The notes under the pieces were generated by a model. The model made no database searches. It saw nothing but the letters and a program-made list of their open reading frames with translations, and had not been told where the DNA came from. Made by a program: the position numbers and the translations under genes. A DNA stretch of 64,000 nt from Pseudomonas sp. A34-9 (GTDB taxonomy: Bacteria; Pseudomonadota; Gammaproteobacteria; Pseudomonadales; Pseudomonadaceae), in NCBI RefSeq assembly GCF_029543085.1, contig NZ_CP119967.1:4304501-4368500 (forward strand), read 5' to 3'. Below are positions 56,350 to 64,000 of the stretch, in pieces (positions within the stretch are counted from its first letter, which is position 1; every line of letters starts with the position of its first letter).

Positions 56350-56436
56350 CTGTAGGAGCTGCCGCAGGCTGCAATCTTTTGATCTTGCCTTTTAAAAGAA
56401 AAGTCAAAAGATCGCAGCCTGCGGCAGCTCCTACAA
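56350..56436. repeat. REP/REPIN pair (CTGTAGGAGCTGCCGCAGG variant)
   Basis: Inverted arms CTGTAGGAGCTGCCGCAGGCTGC and GCAGCCTGCGGCAGCTCCTA around the TTTTGATC / GATCAAAA core. It lies between the convergent pump and CMD-family genes and may end both transcripts. Confidence 0.9.
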
Positions 56437-56451
56437 GGGATTGTGGGCAGC

Positions 56452-56892
56452 TTAAGCCTGTGGGGTTTTACGGAAGCCCACGGCCAGACGGTTCCAGCTG
56501 TTGATGGTGCTGATCGCCACGGTCAGGTCGACCATTTCTTTCGGTGTGAACTGAGCGGCGACCACGTCGTAATCTTCGTCCGGAGCGTGGGTCAGGCTCA
56601 GTTGGGTCAGCGATTCAGTCCACAGCAGCGCGGCGCGTTCGCGGTCGCTGAAGAACGGCGCTTCACGCCATGCAGTCACCGCGAACAAGCGGCGCGGGGT
56701 TTCGCCGCCCTTGATCGCATCGGTGGTGTGCATGTCGATGCAGAATGCGCAGCCGTTGATTTGCGAGGCGCGCAGCTTGACCAGTTCGATCAGGGTCTTT
56801 TCCAGCGGCAGCTTCGAAACCGCAGTTTCCAGGGCGATCATCGCTTTCAGTGCGTCTGGGGATGCGGTGTAGAAATCGGTACGAGGTTTCAT
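56452..56892 (-). CDS. Carboxymuconolactone decarboxylase / AhpD-like protein
   Basis: A 146-residue CMD-family protein. The redox-active CxxC is Cys48 and Cys51 in INGCAFCIDMHTTDAI, with His55 after it, as in AhpD-like peroxidase partners. LEKTLIELVKLRASQ precedes it. GGAGCC lies upstream of ATG 56892, giving the start MKPRTDFYTAS. AhpD-like proteins reduce peroxides together with a thiol partner; the exact role is inferred from the motif. It stands alone. Confidence 0.88.
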   Translation of the reverse strand: MKPRTDFYTASPDALKAMIALETAVSKLPLEKTLIELVKLRASQINGCAFCIDMHTTDAIKGGETPRRLFAVTAWREAPFFSDRERAALLWTESLTQLSLTHAPDEDYDVVAAQFTPKEMVDLTVAISTINSWNRLAVGFRKTPQA

Positions 56893-57078
56893 GGTGGCTC
56901 CGGGCAGCAAGTGAATGTGTGGCTACGTTAGTCCTCGTACCGGGTTCGGCAAATAGCCAATATTCCAGAAGATCAGGAGGCCACTCGGTTGACCCGCTGA
57001 CCGCTCGTCAGCCACTCGGCACCAAGGGTTCTGCGCGTCAGACCAATATCAGGTACATCCCCTTTCTGGAGACGGATC

Positions 57079-57378
57079 ATGATCACGCGCAAACTCACTT
57101 CGTTACTGCTCGCGGGCCTGTTGGCCACGGCATCGGCCGCCAGCTTCGCCGCCAATGATGGCGCTGACGCCACCGGCACCAAATCCGGTGGCCCGACCAG
57201 CACGACCATGCCACCGGACAACACGCCGGGCGCGCCTTCGGGTGGTAGCGGTTCTTCGGGCACGGGCTCCGGGACTGGCACCAATGGTGGCGCCAGTGGT
57301 TCAGGCTCTGGAGCGGGTGGCGGTACCGGTTCGGCCGGCGGCGGGACTGGCGGTGCCGGTGGTGGCACTGGCGGCTGA
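57079..57378 (+). CDS. Secreted Gly/Ser/Thr-rich small protein
   Basis: A 99-residue protein with a clear signal peptide (LTSLLLAGLLATASAASFAAND; cut near residue 25). The mature part is low complexity with repeats like GTGSGTGTNGGASGSGSGAGGG and no Cys, so it has no predictable fold. GGAG lies upstream of the ATG. Whether it is exported to the surface or remains periplasmic cannot be seen. It stands alone, about 75 bases ahead of a REP pair. Its function is unknown. Confidence 0.7.
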   Translation: MITRKLTSLLLAGLLATASAASFAANDGADATGTKSGGPTSTTMPPDNTPGAPSGGSGSSGTGSGTGTNGGASGSGSGAGGGTGSAGGGTGGAGGGTGG

Positions 57379-57452
57379 ACGAACAAGAGCCACCCGTGGT
57401 GAAGACCCTCGATTGTTGGGTATTCACAAAACCTTTGCTTGATGAAAATACC

Positions 57453-57542
57453 TGTGGGAGCGAGCTTGCTCGCGAAGGCGGTAGATCAGCCAATATCTTC
57501 ATCGCCTGACACTGCGCTTTCGCGAGCAAGCTCGCTCCCACA
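57453..57542. repeat. REP/REPIN pair (TGTGGGAGCGAGCTTGCTCGCGAA family)
   Basis: Inverted arms TGTGGGAGCGAGCTTGCTCG and CGAGCAAGCTCGCTCCCACA around about 45 bases, between the Gly-rich protein and the convergent GGDEF protein gene. Confidence 0.92.
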
Positions 57543-57563
57543 GGGTTTGTGCCAGGTTCTGGG

Positions 57564-59135
57564 TTAGCGATCGGAGCGCATCAACTCGGCCAGACCGCTG
57601 TCCAGCGATAACACCGCCGCACGATTGCGCCCGGCATTTTTCGCCTGATACAACGCCGCATCGGCGCGCTGGATAAACACTTCCAGGCTGTCATTGCCAC
57701 TGGGGATAAACGAATAACAGCCCAGACTCACCGTCAAATGCCCGGTTGGAGAGCCGCTGTGGATGATGTGTTTTTCGATCACACTGCGCCGAATCTGCCC
57801 GGCAATCGCCAGTGCGCCGTTGATGTCAGTGTCCGGCAACAGCACCGCGAACTCCTCGCCACCATAACGCACCGCCAGATCAGACTTGCGCTGACAGCAG
57901 GCCCGCAGCACCTGAGCGACCTGGGTCAGGCAATGATCCCCCGCCACATGCCCATAGGCATCGTTGTAGCGCTTGAAGAAATCGATATCGAGCATGATCA
58001 GACTGACCGGGCTCACCTGCCGCGCGCCACGGGCAAATTCGATCTCCAGCGAACGCTCGAACAAACGTCGATTGGCCAACCCGGTCAGGCTGTCGTGAGT
58101 GGCGATCTGCTCCAGCGTACGCTGGGCCTTGCGCAGGTTTTTTTCGATCCGTTCACCATCGCGCACCTGATGAATGAACACCCAGCCAAACAGGCCAACG
58201 CCGAGAATCACCAAGGCGACAATCACACTCGACTGGAATGCCCGTGCGTACCAGCCCTCAAGAATCGTGTCGCGCGAGGTCGCCGCCGACACCACCAACG
58301 GATACGCCGACAAGCGTCGATAACCGTACAAACGCACCACGCCATCGACCACCGAGTTGATCATTGCCGTGCCGGCCGCCGCTTCGGGCAGCAACGTGCG
58401 ATAAATCCGCCCTTGCGCCAGCGAGGTGCCGATCAGGTTTTCATCAAACGGCCGGCGGGCGAGCAACGTGCCGTCGCTCAAGCCGAGAAACATGATGCCT
58501 TGGTCATCGAGACTGAAGCTTTCGAAGAAGCGGTCGAAGTACGACATCTTGATCCCGGCCAGCAACACACCTTGAAAATTGCCGGCGTGATCATTGATGC
58601 GCTTGGAAATCGGGATGATCCACTCGCCGTTCTCGCGACTGCGAATCGCCGGGCCGATGTGCGCCAGCGTCGACGCGTTCTGCTGGTGAAACTTGAAGTA
58701 CTCGCGGTCCGCCACGCCATGGCCACGGGGTAAATCGCTGAACGACGTAATCACCCACTGGCCCTGCGTGTCGAAGAGAAACATGCCGTGCAACTGATCG
58801 AGTTGCTGCACGCGCCGGGCGAAGGTCTTCTGCAGCCGTGGTCTTTGCGCTGCGCCGTAACCGTCGTCCTGAATCCAGTCGACCAGGCTGGTCATCACCA
58901 GATCGGCGGCCAGAAAGGTGTCCTCGGCCTGCTGCGCCATGGCCCGGGTCAGGTTGCTCGAGGCCATTTTCGCCACCGCCAGATCCTGACGACGCGACTG
59001 CTCCAGTTGCAGGTACAGCAAACCGGACAGGCACAGCCCCACCGCAACGATAAACAGCACCGCCGCCTTGCGCAGCGGCAGGCGTTTAAGGGTGCCTCCG
59101 GGGGCCTGATGCGGATCATGAATAGGGATAGGCAA
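57564..59135 (-). CDS. Cache-GGDEF diguanylate cyclase
   Basis: A 523-residue inner-membrane protein. TM1 (about residues 22-43) and TM2 (about 283-303) bound a periplasmic dCache-like sensor (FSDLPRGHGVADREYFKFHQQ, GEWIIPISKRIND). The cytoplasmic GGDEF domain has THDSLTGLANRRLFERSLE, LIMLDIDFFKRYND and the active site RYGGEEFAVLL; RKSD nine residues before GGEEF is a likely inhibitory I-site. It should make cyclic-di-GMP from GTP on a periplasmic signal. TTG 59135 is chosen for the AGGA seven bases upstream; a GTG at 59204 lacks one. No operon partner. Confidence 0.9.
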   Translation of the reverse strand: MPIPIHDPHQAPGGTLKRLPLRKAAVLFIVAVGLCLSGLLYLQLEQSRRQDLAVAKMASSNLTRAMAQQAEDTFLAADLVMTSLVDWIQDDGYGAAQRPRLQKTFARRVQQLDQLHGMFLFDTQGQWVITSFSDLPRGHGVADREYFKFHQQNASTLAHIGPAIRSRENGEWIIPISKRINDHAGNFQGVLLAGIKMSYFDRFFESFSLDDQGIMFLGLSDGTLLARRPFDENLIGTSLAQGRIYRTLLPEAAAGTAMINSVVDGVVRLYGYRRLSAYPLVVSAATSRDTILEGWYARAFQSSVIVALVILGVGLFGWVFIHQVRDGERIEKNLRKAQRTLEQIATHDSLTGLANRRLFERSLEIEFARGARQVSPVSLIMLDIDFFKRYNDAYGHVAGDHCLTQVAQVLRACCQRKSDLAVRYGGEEFAVLLPDTDINGALAIAGQIRRSVIEKHIIHSGSPTGHLTVSLGCYSFIPSGNDSLEVFIQRADAALYQAKNAGRNRAAVLSLDSGLAELMRSDR

Positions 59136-59417
59136 AAGCAAGTCCTGGGCAGGTACGACAAGGGCGCCAGCGGGAAAACCCTTATGTTTGTGAGCGTAGC
59201 CCACCGGAATCTACGGGGCAAACGCCCCGGTCCCGCCCAGTTATATCGGCGCACAACGAGTTTGGATGATCGCTGTTCGCCGATTTATTTTCGATTGCCT
59301 CTTTAGGGTTAGTCCGTTGTGAAGGGCCAGGTGCCGCATCGCACTGTGCCCGTTGCGCAATGGCGTGGGGCACCGGTTTCAACTGCGATGAATGTTCAGC
59401 CGATCAGTTCTGGCACA

Positions 59418-60083
59418 TCAGCGCGACGGCGGCACGCGAATATCCCCCGCCCGGCACTGGGTTTTCACGCCTTTGCCACACGCACCGAACTGCAGATCCT
59501 TACCCATGCACACGCGCACTTCCGACAGTTCCGGGCCGCTGCAAATGACAGCGATGCCATCGGCAGGAATCCCCGGGTTGGCCTTGCGGAACAAGTCGGC
59601 GATTTCCTGGGCTTCGAAGTAGTAGGAGCTGCTGAACGGTTGCAGTTCGTCCGGGATTTTCACCGCCGCCACGGCTTTGTCCGCTTCATCCAGATAGCCC
59701 ATCGCGCCGAGGCCGCTGCAGGTGCCGTGTTTGGACCATTCGTGATCGAGCAGTTTTTTGGTCGGGAACAGTGTCAGGCCTTTGCTGGTCTCCGCCGCGT
59801 TCAGCGTGGTCAGCGGCGGGCAGGACTCCGGCCAGCCGCCCTTGGCGTATTGTGGCCACAAGCCGTGCAACACAAAGCCGTAGCCCTTGCCGGAACACTG
59901 CACATCATCTTTATGGGTCAGGCAAAAGGTCGGCGACCACGACAGCGTCAGCAGGTAGTAATCGAACACCCCCGCCACCGATTCCGCCTGGGCCTTGCTT
60001 GACTGTGATTGCCGCGCCGAACTTAAGCCGATGCTACCGACCGTCAGCGCAATTAACGTCAAAATTGTAAACAGCTTTTTCAT
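59418..60083 (-). CDS. Ribonuclease T2 family protein, secreted
   Basis: A 221-residue RNase T2 with a signal peptide (MKKLFTILTLIALTVGSIGLS, cut near residue 23). Both catalytic motifs are intact: FVLHGLWPQY with His73, and HEWSKHGTC with His114, Glu115 and His119. Cys residues fit the usual disulfides. AAGGAG lies upstream of ATG 60083. RNase T2 enzymes hydrolyse RNA in the periplasm or outside the cell and could feed the nucleotide scavenging seen elsewhere in the window; this link is an inference. Confidence 0.92.
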   Translation of the reverse strand: MKKLFTILTLIALTVGSIGLSSARQSQSSKAQAESVAGVFDYYLLTLSWSPTFCLTHKDDVQCSGKGYGFVLHGLWPQYAKGGWPESCPPLTTLNAAETSKGLTLFPTKKLLDHEWSKHGTCSGLGAMGYLDEADKAVAAVKIPDELQPFSSSYYFEAQEIADLFRKANPGIPADGIAVICSGPELSEVRVCMGKDLQFGACGKGVKTQCRAGDIRVPPSR

Positions 60084-60248
60084 TTTCCCACTCCTTGGGA
60101 CGCCTGCGTCCATGGTTTTCGATCCTGACCAGACTTGGCCAGCGCTGATTTCGACACGCTTGTGTTGCAAGCGCATGACGCAAGGCAAAGCCGTACGCCT
60201 TTGAAAGGTCTACGATTAACAGGCAGCCACCAAACCAAGGGAACCAAG

Positions 60249-60719
60249 ATGAGTAAAGCAGACGAACTCGCCGCCAAACTCAAGCAAACCCGGCATACCC
60301 ACGCGGATGCGGCACTGGAAATCGATTGCTGGCCTGCTCAGGTGTATGACTTGTACCACCGCATTGAGGCTTGGTTACAGCCCGTCACCGAAGTAGGACT
60401 GAAGATTCGGCTAAATCCTACGCATGTTTGCGAAACTTCACCGGATGGCGAATCCCACAATTACGCCATCGACCAACTGGTGATCGAGGCCAACAATCAA
60501 AGCCTGACATTTGATCCCATTGCCCGCTTCACCGAGGATGGCGCCGGACGAGTGCAGATCTCCCTGCCGGAAAGAAACACTTATCTGTTGCGAACTGTCG
60601 ATGAACACCACGAAAGCCACTGGTGGTTGCAAACCGTCGAAACCGGACAGGAGCTGGACGCCATCGCCCTGACCGAGAACAATCTGCTGCAGGTGGTGCA
60701 GGAAGGCTTAGGACTTTAA
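60249..60719 (+). CDS. Conserved hypothetical cytoplasmic protein, 156 aa
   Basis: Begins MSKADELAAKLKQTRHTHADAALEID after AAGGGAACCAAG. No signal or membrane segment, and no known motif; Trp and charged residues are evenly spread, with LQTVETGQELDAIALTENNLLQVV at the end. I do not recognise the family. It is transcribed away from the RNase T2 gene. No partner is adjacent; the next 268 bases contain a frameshifted signal-peptide-like remnant. Confidence 0.65.
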   Translation: MSKADELAAKLKQTRHTHADAALEIDCWPAQVYDLYHRIEAWLQPVTEVGLKIRLNPTHVCETSPDGESHNYAIDQLVIEANNQSLTFDPIARFTEDGAGRVQISLPERNTYLLRTVDEHHESHWWLQTVETGQELDAIALTENNLLQVVQEGLGL

Positions 60720-60835
60720 ATTTTCCCCGTTACAACAAGACCTTCTGCGGAACAACAAGGGCCGGCCATCTCAACGGTCAGACTTCTCGAAGAATTCTGG
60801 CCGTGACTTCATAAAAAACACCCCGAAGTTCTTGC

Positions 60836-60899
60836 ATGCGCCTGTTGAAAATCGCCTTTACTCGCCAGCGCCCTGCTGTTGAGCAGCATTGCCCTGGCC
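60836..60899 (+). pseudogene. Remnant encoding a frameshifted signal peptide
   Basis: An ATG opens MRLLKIAF, and one extra A at 60860 shifts the frame; skipping it gives LASALLLSSIALA, so the sum reads as a perfect export signal (MRLLKIAF-LASALLLSSIALA). No downstream domain can be read in either frame. The upstream 110 bases contain nothing else recognisable. It may be a decayed copy of a periplasmic-protein gene, perhaps like the neighbouring PheC-like gene. Confidence 0.45.
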
Positions 60900-60987
60900 C
60901 GCCGGAAACTGCTTTCGTCGCGGGATGACATCCGGGAAAACCTTTCACTACACTGGGCCACCGTCCTTTTCAAAAGCCCCGATCACA

Positions 60988-61779
60988 ATGACAACATTAA
61001 AAAGCACGATGATCCTTTGCGGCCTGCTGACCTTGGCCGCCGGAGCCCACGCCGAGCCAAGCGCTTCGCACCTCGACAGCATCCAGCAACAAGGCCAGTT
61101 GCGCGTGTGCACCACCGGCGACTACAAGCCCTACACGTTCAAACGCACCGACGGCGACTTCGAAGGCATCGACATCGCCATGGCCCGCTCGCTGGCCGAC
61201 AGCCTCGGGGTCAAAGTCGAATGGGTGCAAACCACCTGGAAAAACCTGATGCCGGACATGCAGGCCGGCAAGTGCGACATCGGCATGGGCGGCATTTCGG
61301 TGACGCTCGAACGGCAGAAAAAAGCCTACTTCAGCAACACCCTCGACACCGACGGCAAGATCCCGCTGGTGCGCTGCGCCGATGTCAGCAAGTACCAGAC
61401 AGTGGAACAGATCAACCAGCCCGACGTGCGTCTGGTCGAACCCGCCGGCGGCACCAACGAAGCCTTCGTCCACGCCTTCCTGCCCAAGGCGCAACTGGCC
61501 CTGCACGACAACGTGACGATCTTCCAGCAACTGCTCGACAACAAGGCCGACGTGATGATCACCGACGCCTCGGAAGCGCTGTATCAGCAGAAACTCAAAC
61601 CGGGCTTGTGCGCGGTGAATCCGCATCAATACATGCAGTATGGCGAGAAGGCTTATTTGCTGCCGCGCGATGACATCAGCTGGAAACTGTATGTCGATCA
61701 GTGGCTGCACTTGAGCAAGGTGACCGGCAAGTATCAGCAAACCCTGAGCGAATGGATTGCCGTACCTGCCGCGCAGTAA
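60988..61779 (+). CDS. pheC: Cyclohexadienyl (arogenate/prephenate) dehydratase-like periplasmic protein
   Basis: A 263-residue protein of the periplasmic amino-acid-binding fold. A signal peptide ends GAHAEPS (about residue 22). VCTTGDYKPYTFKRTDGDFEG, DIGMGGISVTLERQKKAYFS, and GGTNEAF with Glu158 resemble P. aeruginosa PheC closely; in that family this Glu is the catalytic residue, while plain binding proteins lack it. The reaction is prephenate or arogenate to phenylpyruvate or phenylalanine. Start ATG 60988. A binding-protein role remains possible, but the ending YLLPRD...YVDQWLHL is also PheC-like. Confidence 0.82.
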   Translation: MTTLKSTMILCGLLTLAAGAHAEPSASHLDSIQQQGQLRVCTTGDYKPYTFKRTDGDFEGIDIAMARSLADSLGVKVEWVQTTWKNLMPDMQAGKCDIGMGGISVTLERQKKAYFSNTLDTDGKIPLVRCADVSKYQTVEQINQPDVRLVEPAGGTNEAFVHAFLPKAQLALHDNVTIFQQLLDNKADVMITDASEALYQQKLKPGLCAVNPHQYMQYGEKAYLLPRDDISWKLYVDQWLHLSKVTGKYQQTLSEWIAVPAAQ

Positions 61780-61782
61780 TCC

Positions 61783-61992
61783 TCAATCGTCATGCAACAT
61801 CCCGGAGCTGTACTGATTGAGACTGCTGCCAATACTGTTGCCACCAAACTTCAACGTATTGGCACTACGCCCCTCCGGCGACTGACAGTCACTGGAGAAA
61901 CAATGGGTGGTGGTCAAGCCACCCGTGCCCGAACAGGCACTCAACACCGACACAGCAGCAATCAACAGCACTTTGACGACATTGGCGCTCAT
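61783..61992 (-). CDS. Small lipoprotein
   Basis: A 69-residue protein with a lipobox: MSANVVKVLLIAAVSVLSAC, so Cys20 would be lipidated. The mature part is polar and Ser/Gly-rich with two further Cys (CFSSDC). GAGGGG lies upstream of the ATG. It converges with the PheC-like gene and ends three bases after it. No family is recognised, and nothing adjacent suggests a role. Confidence 0.7.
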   Translation of the reverse strand: MSANVVKVLLIAAVSVLSACSGTGGLTTTHCFSSDCQSPEGRSANTLKFGGNSIGSSLNQYSSGMLHDD

Positions 61993-62127
61993 GGCACGAT
62001 TCCCCTCGGGATGAACAGCGACGATCTTGTGCCAACATCCTAGGCCTGCGCCGCACCCGGCAAGATGAAACTTTGCCGATCGACAGCGCCGGTTCAGAAT
62101 CGCTTACCCGCCGACAAGGACATCCCC

Positions 62128-62679
62128 ATGCAATTCCTGCCCATTACCGACGCCAGCCCCGCCGTCCAGGCCCACGTCCGCACCCTGCGCAACCAGCCGG
62201 ACGTGCGCAAATTCATGTACACCTCGCATGAAATCAGTGAGCAGGAACATGCCAACTGGCTGGTCTCTTTGCAGGGTAATCCGCGCCAGCAAGTGTTTGT
62301 GGTGATCAAGGATGAGCAAGCAGTCGGGGTTGTTTCCCTGAATGCAATCAACGTTTTGCACAAGAGCGCGGATTGGGCGTTTTATCTGGACGTCGGCTTG
62401 CAGGGTAAAGGCTTGGGCAGTGTGGTCGAGTTCTGGATGCTTGATTACGCGTTTGGCGTGGCGGGGCTGGAGAAGCTGAATTGCGAAGTGCTGGCGATGA
62501 ACGCGGCGGTGGTGAAGATGCACCAGAAGTTCGGGTTCGAGATTGAAGGTGTTCGACGGCAGAACGTGGTGAAGGATGGGGTTCGGGTCGATGTGGTGTT
62601 GTTGGGGATTACCAGCGCCGAATGGCTCAACAAACGTCCGGCGCTGGTCCCCGTTATCGAGCGGCTCAGTGCTAGCTGA
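62128..62679 (+). CDS. GNAT acetyltransferase, PseH-like
   Basis: A 183-residue GNAT protein. RKFMYTSHEISEQEHANWLVSL and FVVIKDEQAVGVVSLNAINVLHKSADWAFYL resemble PseH, which acetylates the altrosamine precursor of pseudaminic acid. GLQGKGLGSVVEFWMLDYAFG holds the acetyl-CoA loop (Q/RxxGxG/A), and NAAVVKMHQKFGFEIEG is the usual C-terminal GNAT stretch. AAGGA lies upstream of ATG 62128. No other pse gene is here, so the sugar role is open; it might act in flagellar or surface glycan modification. Confidence 0.78.
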   Translation: MQFLPITDASPAVQAHVRTLRNQPDVRKFMYTSHEISEQEHANWLVSLQGNPRQQVFVVIKDEQAVGVVSLNAINVLHKSADWAFYLDVGLQGKGLGSVVEFWMLDYAFGVAGLEKLNCEVLAMNAAVVKMHQKFGFEIEGVRRQNVVKDGVRVDVVLLGITSAEWLNKRPALVPVIERLSAS

Positions 62680-62685
62680 AAGAGA

Positions 62686-63465
62686 TCACCTCTTCAGCCA
62701 CGCACTTGTCGGGATCTGCGCCAGCGATTTGAACGCGGGTTTGGCAAACCAGTAACCCTGCATCAGATAAATGCCGCAGTCGGCGAGAAAATCTCTTTCC
62801 TCGGCATCTTCTATGCCCTCGGCGATCACCTCCACGCCCAACTCGGTACACATGTTTACAACGTTACGCACAATGGTCTGGCGAACTCGGTCACGGTGAA
62901 TATCGCGGATCAGCGCCATATCCAGCTTGATCAAATCCGGCTGAAAATCCGCCAATAAATTAAGACCGGAATAGCCTGCGCCAAAGTCGTCAATCGCCGT
63001 CTTGAAACCAAACTCACGATACTCACGCAAGATATTCATCAAATGCTTGTTGCTTTCAACGTGCTCGCCCTCCACCGCCTCGAAGATCAGGCGCTCCAGT
63101 GGGAAGCCGTGAGCGCGCGCCGCTTCCAGCGTGCTGCGAATGCACATTTCCGGACGGTAAACGGCATTCGGCAAAAAGTTGATCGACAGGTACTGCGTCA
63201 TCCCTAACTCAGCCGCCGTGGAAATCGCCCGCACTCGACACAGTTGATCAAATCGATAACGGTTTTGATCGTCCACCTGCTCCAGAACTGACAAGGCGCC
63301 CTCACCCTTCACGCCGCGAACCAAGGCCTCATGGGCAAAAATCGTTTGCGCACGCAGATCCACAATGGGCTGAAAAGCGAAGGCGAAATCCATGTCCGGC
63401 ACGCCTTTGTCCTTACAGCCCTGGCAGCCTCCGCGAGGCGCGAATGATTCTGGAAATTCGGTCAT
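62686..63465 (-). CDS. EAL-domain c-di-GMP phosphodiesterase
   Basis: A 259-residue stand-alone EAL protein. AFAFQPIVDLRAQTIFAHEALVRG holds the signature (Glu46). LSINFLP, FEAVEGEHV, TAIDDFGAGYSGLNLL, DLIKLD, AEGIEDAEE and LMQGYWFAKP cover the other metal and substrate motifs, so activity on c-di-GMP is likely. The first 20 residues carry a CxxC pair (Cys14, Cys17), which might respond to redox or metals. ATG 63465 has AGGGGG upstream. It converges with the GNAT gene; upstream sequence gave no clear promoter. Confidence 0.92.
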   Translation of the reverse strand: MTEFPESFAPRGGCQGCKDKGVPDMDFAFAFQPIVDLRAQTIFAHEALVRGVKGEGALSVLEQVDDQNRYRFDQLCRVRAISTAAELGMTQYLSINFLPNAVYRPEMCIRSTLEAARAHGFPLERLIFEAVEGEHVESNKHLMNILREYREFGFKTAIDDFGAGYSGLNLLADFQPDLIKLDMALIRDIHRDRVRQTIVRNVVNMCTELGVEVIAEGIEDAEERDFLADCGIYLMQGYWFAKPAFKSLAQIPTSAWLKR

Positions 63466-63609
63466 GACACCCCCTGATAACGGGTTGTAACCTTCCCTGA
63501 CTATAGGTAAAAAACTGCTGTTGAACCGAGTCACCTGCTCACCACGCCCCAACGGCAGCCCTGCGACGCTTGAATATTCGAAGGCGCCGCAAATTCATCG
63601 TTCCAAAAA

Positions 63610-64000
63610 TCAAGTGCGAAAATGCGCAGTCATGCGCTGCAAGTCCTGCCCCAGTGACGCCAATTCAACCGTCGCCGCCGCACTCTCTTCACTGGCAACC
63701 GCCGACTGGTCAGCGACATCCCTTACGCTGACGATGCTGCGATTGATTTCGTCGGCCACGGCACTTTGCTGCTCGGCAGCGGCCGAGATTTGCAGACTCA
63801 TCTCCTGGATCGTACCGATGGACTGATTGATCTCGGTAATGGCCAACTCGGCCTTCTGCGCCAACACCACCGTATCGAGGGTGCGCTCGCGGCTGGAGGT
63901 CATCAGTGTAGAAGCTGCTTGCGCGCCTTGTTGCAGGGTGACGATCAGCGCTTCGATTTCCTTGGTCGAGTCCTGTGTCCGCTGCGCCAGCGAGCGCACT
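63610..64000 (-). CDS. Methyl-accepting chemotaxis protein, C-terminal part
   Basis: About 130 residues of the signalling domain of a chemoreceptor, cut by the right window edge. It begins within RSLAQRTQDSTKEIEALIV, which follows the hairpin tip in these proteins, and has SAAAEQQSAVADEINRSIVSVRDVADQSA, typical of the second half of the MCP domain. It ends DLQRMTAHFRT without an NWETF-like tether. The sensor type is outside the window. Confidence 0.9.
   Translation of the reverse strand, partial: VRSLAQRTQDSTKEIEALIVTLQQGAQAASTLMTSSRERTLDTVVLAQKAELAITEINQSIGTIQEMSLQISAAAEQQSAVADEINRSIVSVRDVADQSAVASEESAAATVELASLGQDLQRMTAHFRT

Noticed and set aside
1..64000. tRNA, rRNA, riboswitch or CRISPR array
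   Set aside because: No cloverleaf-like CCA-ended sequence, no rRNA landmarks and no regularly spaced direct repeats of 25-40 bases with unique spacers were found; the palindromic repeats are too irregularly spaced for CRISPR.

Overview
The window looks like chromosomal DNA of a fluorescent-group Pseudomonas (P. fluorescens / P. koreensis type). The codon use is GC-rich. Proteins such as SelD, MnmH, QueD, CodA/CodB and a PheC-like dehydratase read as gammaproteobacterial orthologues. The gaps between genes carry several families of short palindromic repeats (REP/REPIN type) that are characteristic of this group.

Layout. 1-4.8 kb: the start of a zinc-type hemB (cut by the window edge), a nu-class GST, a secreted histidine phosphatase and the selD-mnmH selenium pair. 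4.86-15.4 kb: one giant (3506 aa) autotransporter made of about 24 beta-strand repeats. 15.8-17.8 kb: a nucleoside-uptake pair (Tsx porin and NUP-type nucleosidase) behind a LacI-type palindrome. 17.9-21 kb: an MDR oxidoreductase, an XapX peptide, an AraC regulator, two small conserved proteins and a metallothionein. 21-23.2 kb: a repeat-rich gap in which an IS481-family element has split a long intergenic repeat. 23.2-25.2 kb: two tandem YdcZ transporters with a divergent LysR regulator. 25.4-31.1 kb: two chemoreceptors, each behind a recognisable sigma-28 promoter, around an NhaC-like antiporter. 31.4-34.0 kb: a four-gene PepSY-PepSY-response regulator-histidine kinase operon. 34.2-36.7 kb: patatin, queD and an alpha/beta hydrolase. 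37.0-39.6 kb: codBA. 39.6-42 kb: a DapF-like protein that has lost both catalytic cysteines, and an MFS transporter. 42.1-46.3 kb: a FecI-FecR-FecA iron-signalling system with a Fur box. 46.3-53.2 kb: a cytochrome c and a TpsB/TpsA two-partner secretion pair. 53.6-56.3 kb: an EmrAB-type efflux pair. 56.4-64 kb: a CMD-family protein, a Gly-rich secreted peptide, a GGDEF protein, RNase T2, PheC-like, a small lipoprotein, a PseH-like GNAT, an EAL protein and the end of another chemoreceptor.

Themes. Surface adhesion (giant autotransporter, TpsA), taxis and cyclic-di-GMP turnover (three MCPs, one GGDEF, one EAL) and nutrient scavenging (nucleosides, cytosine, iron) dominate. No tRNA, rRNA, CRISPR array, prophage or conjugative module was seen. 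I found no clear multi-gene defence system or other unknown machine. The most unusual items are the block architecture of the autotransporter, the Cys-less DapF paralogue, the same-frame YdcZ pair separated by a single stop codon, the tandem PepSY proteins coupled to a two-component system, and the IS481 insertion inside a repeated intergenic element. All family assignments come from reading the sequence; no database search was run.
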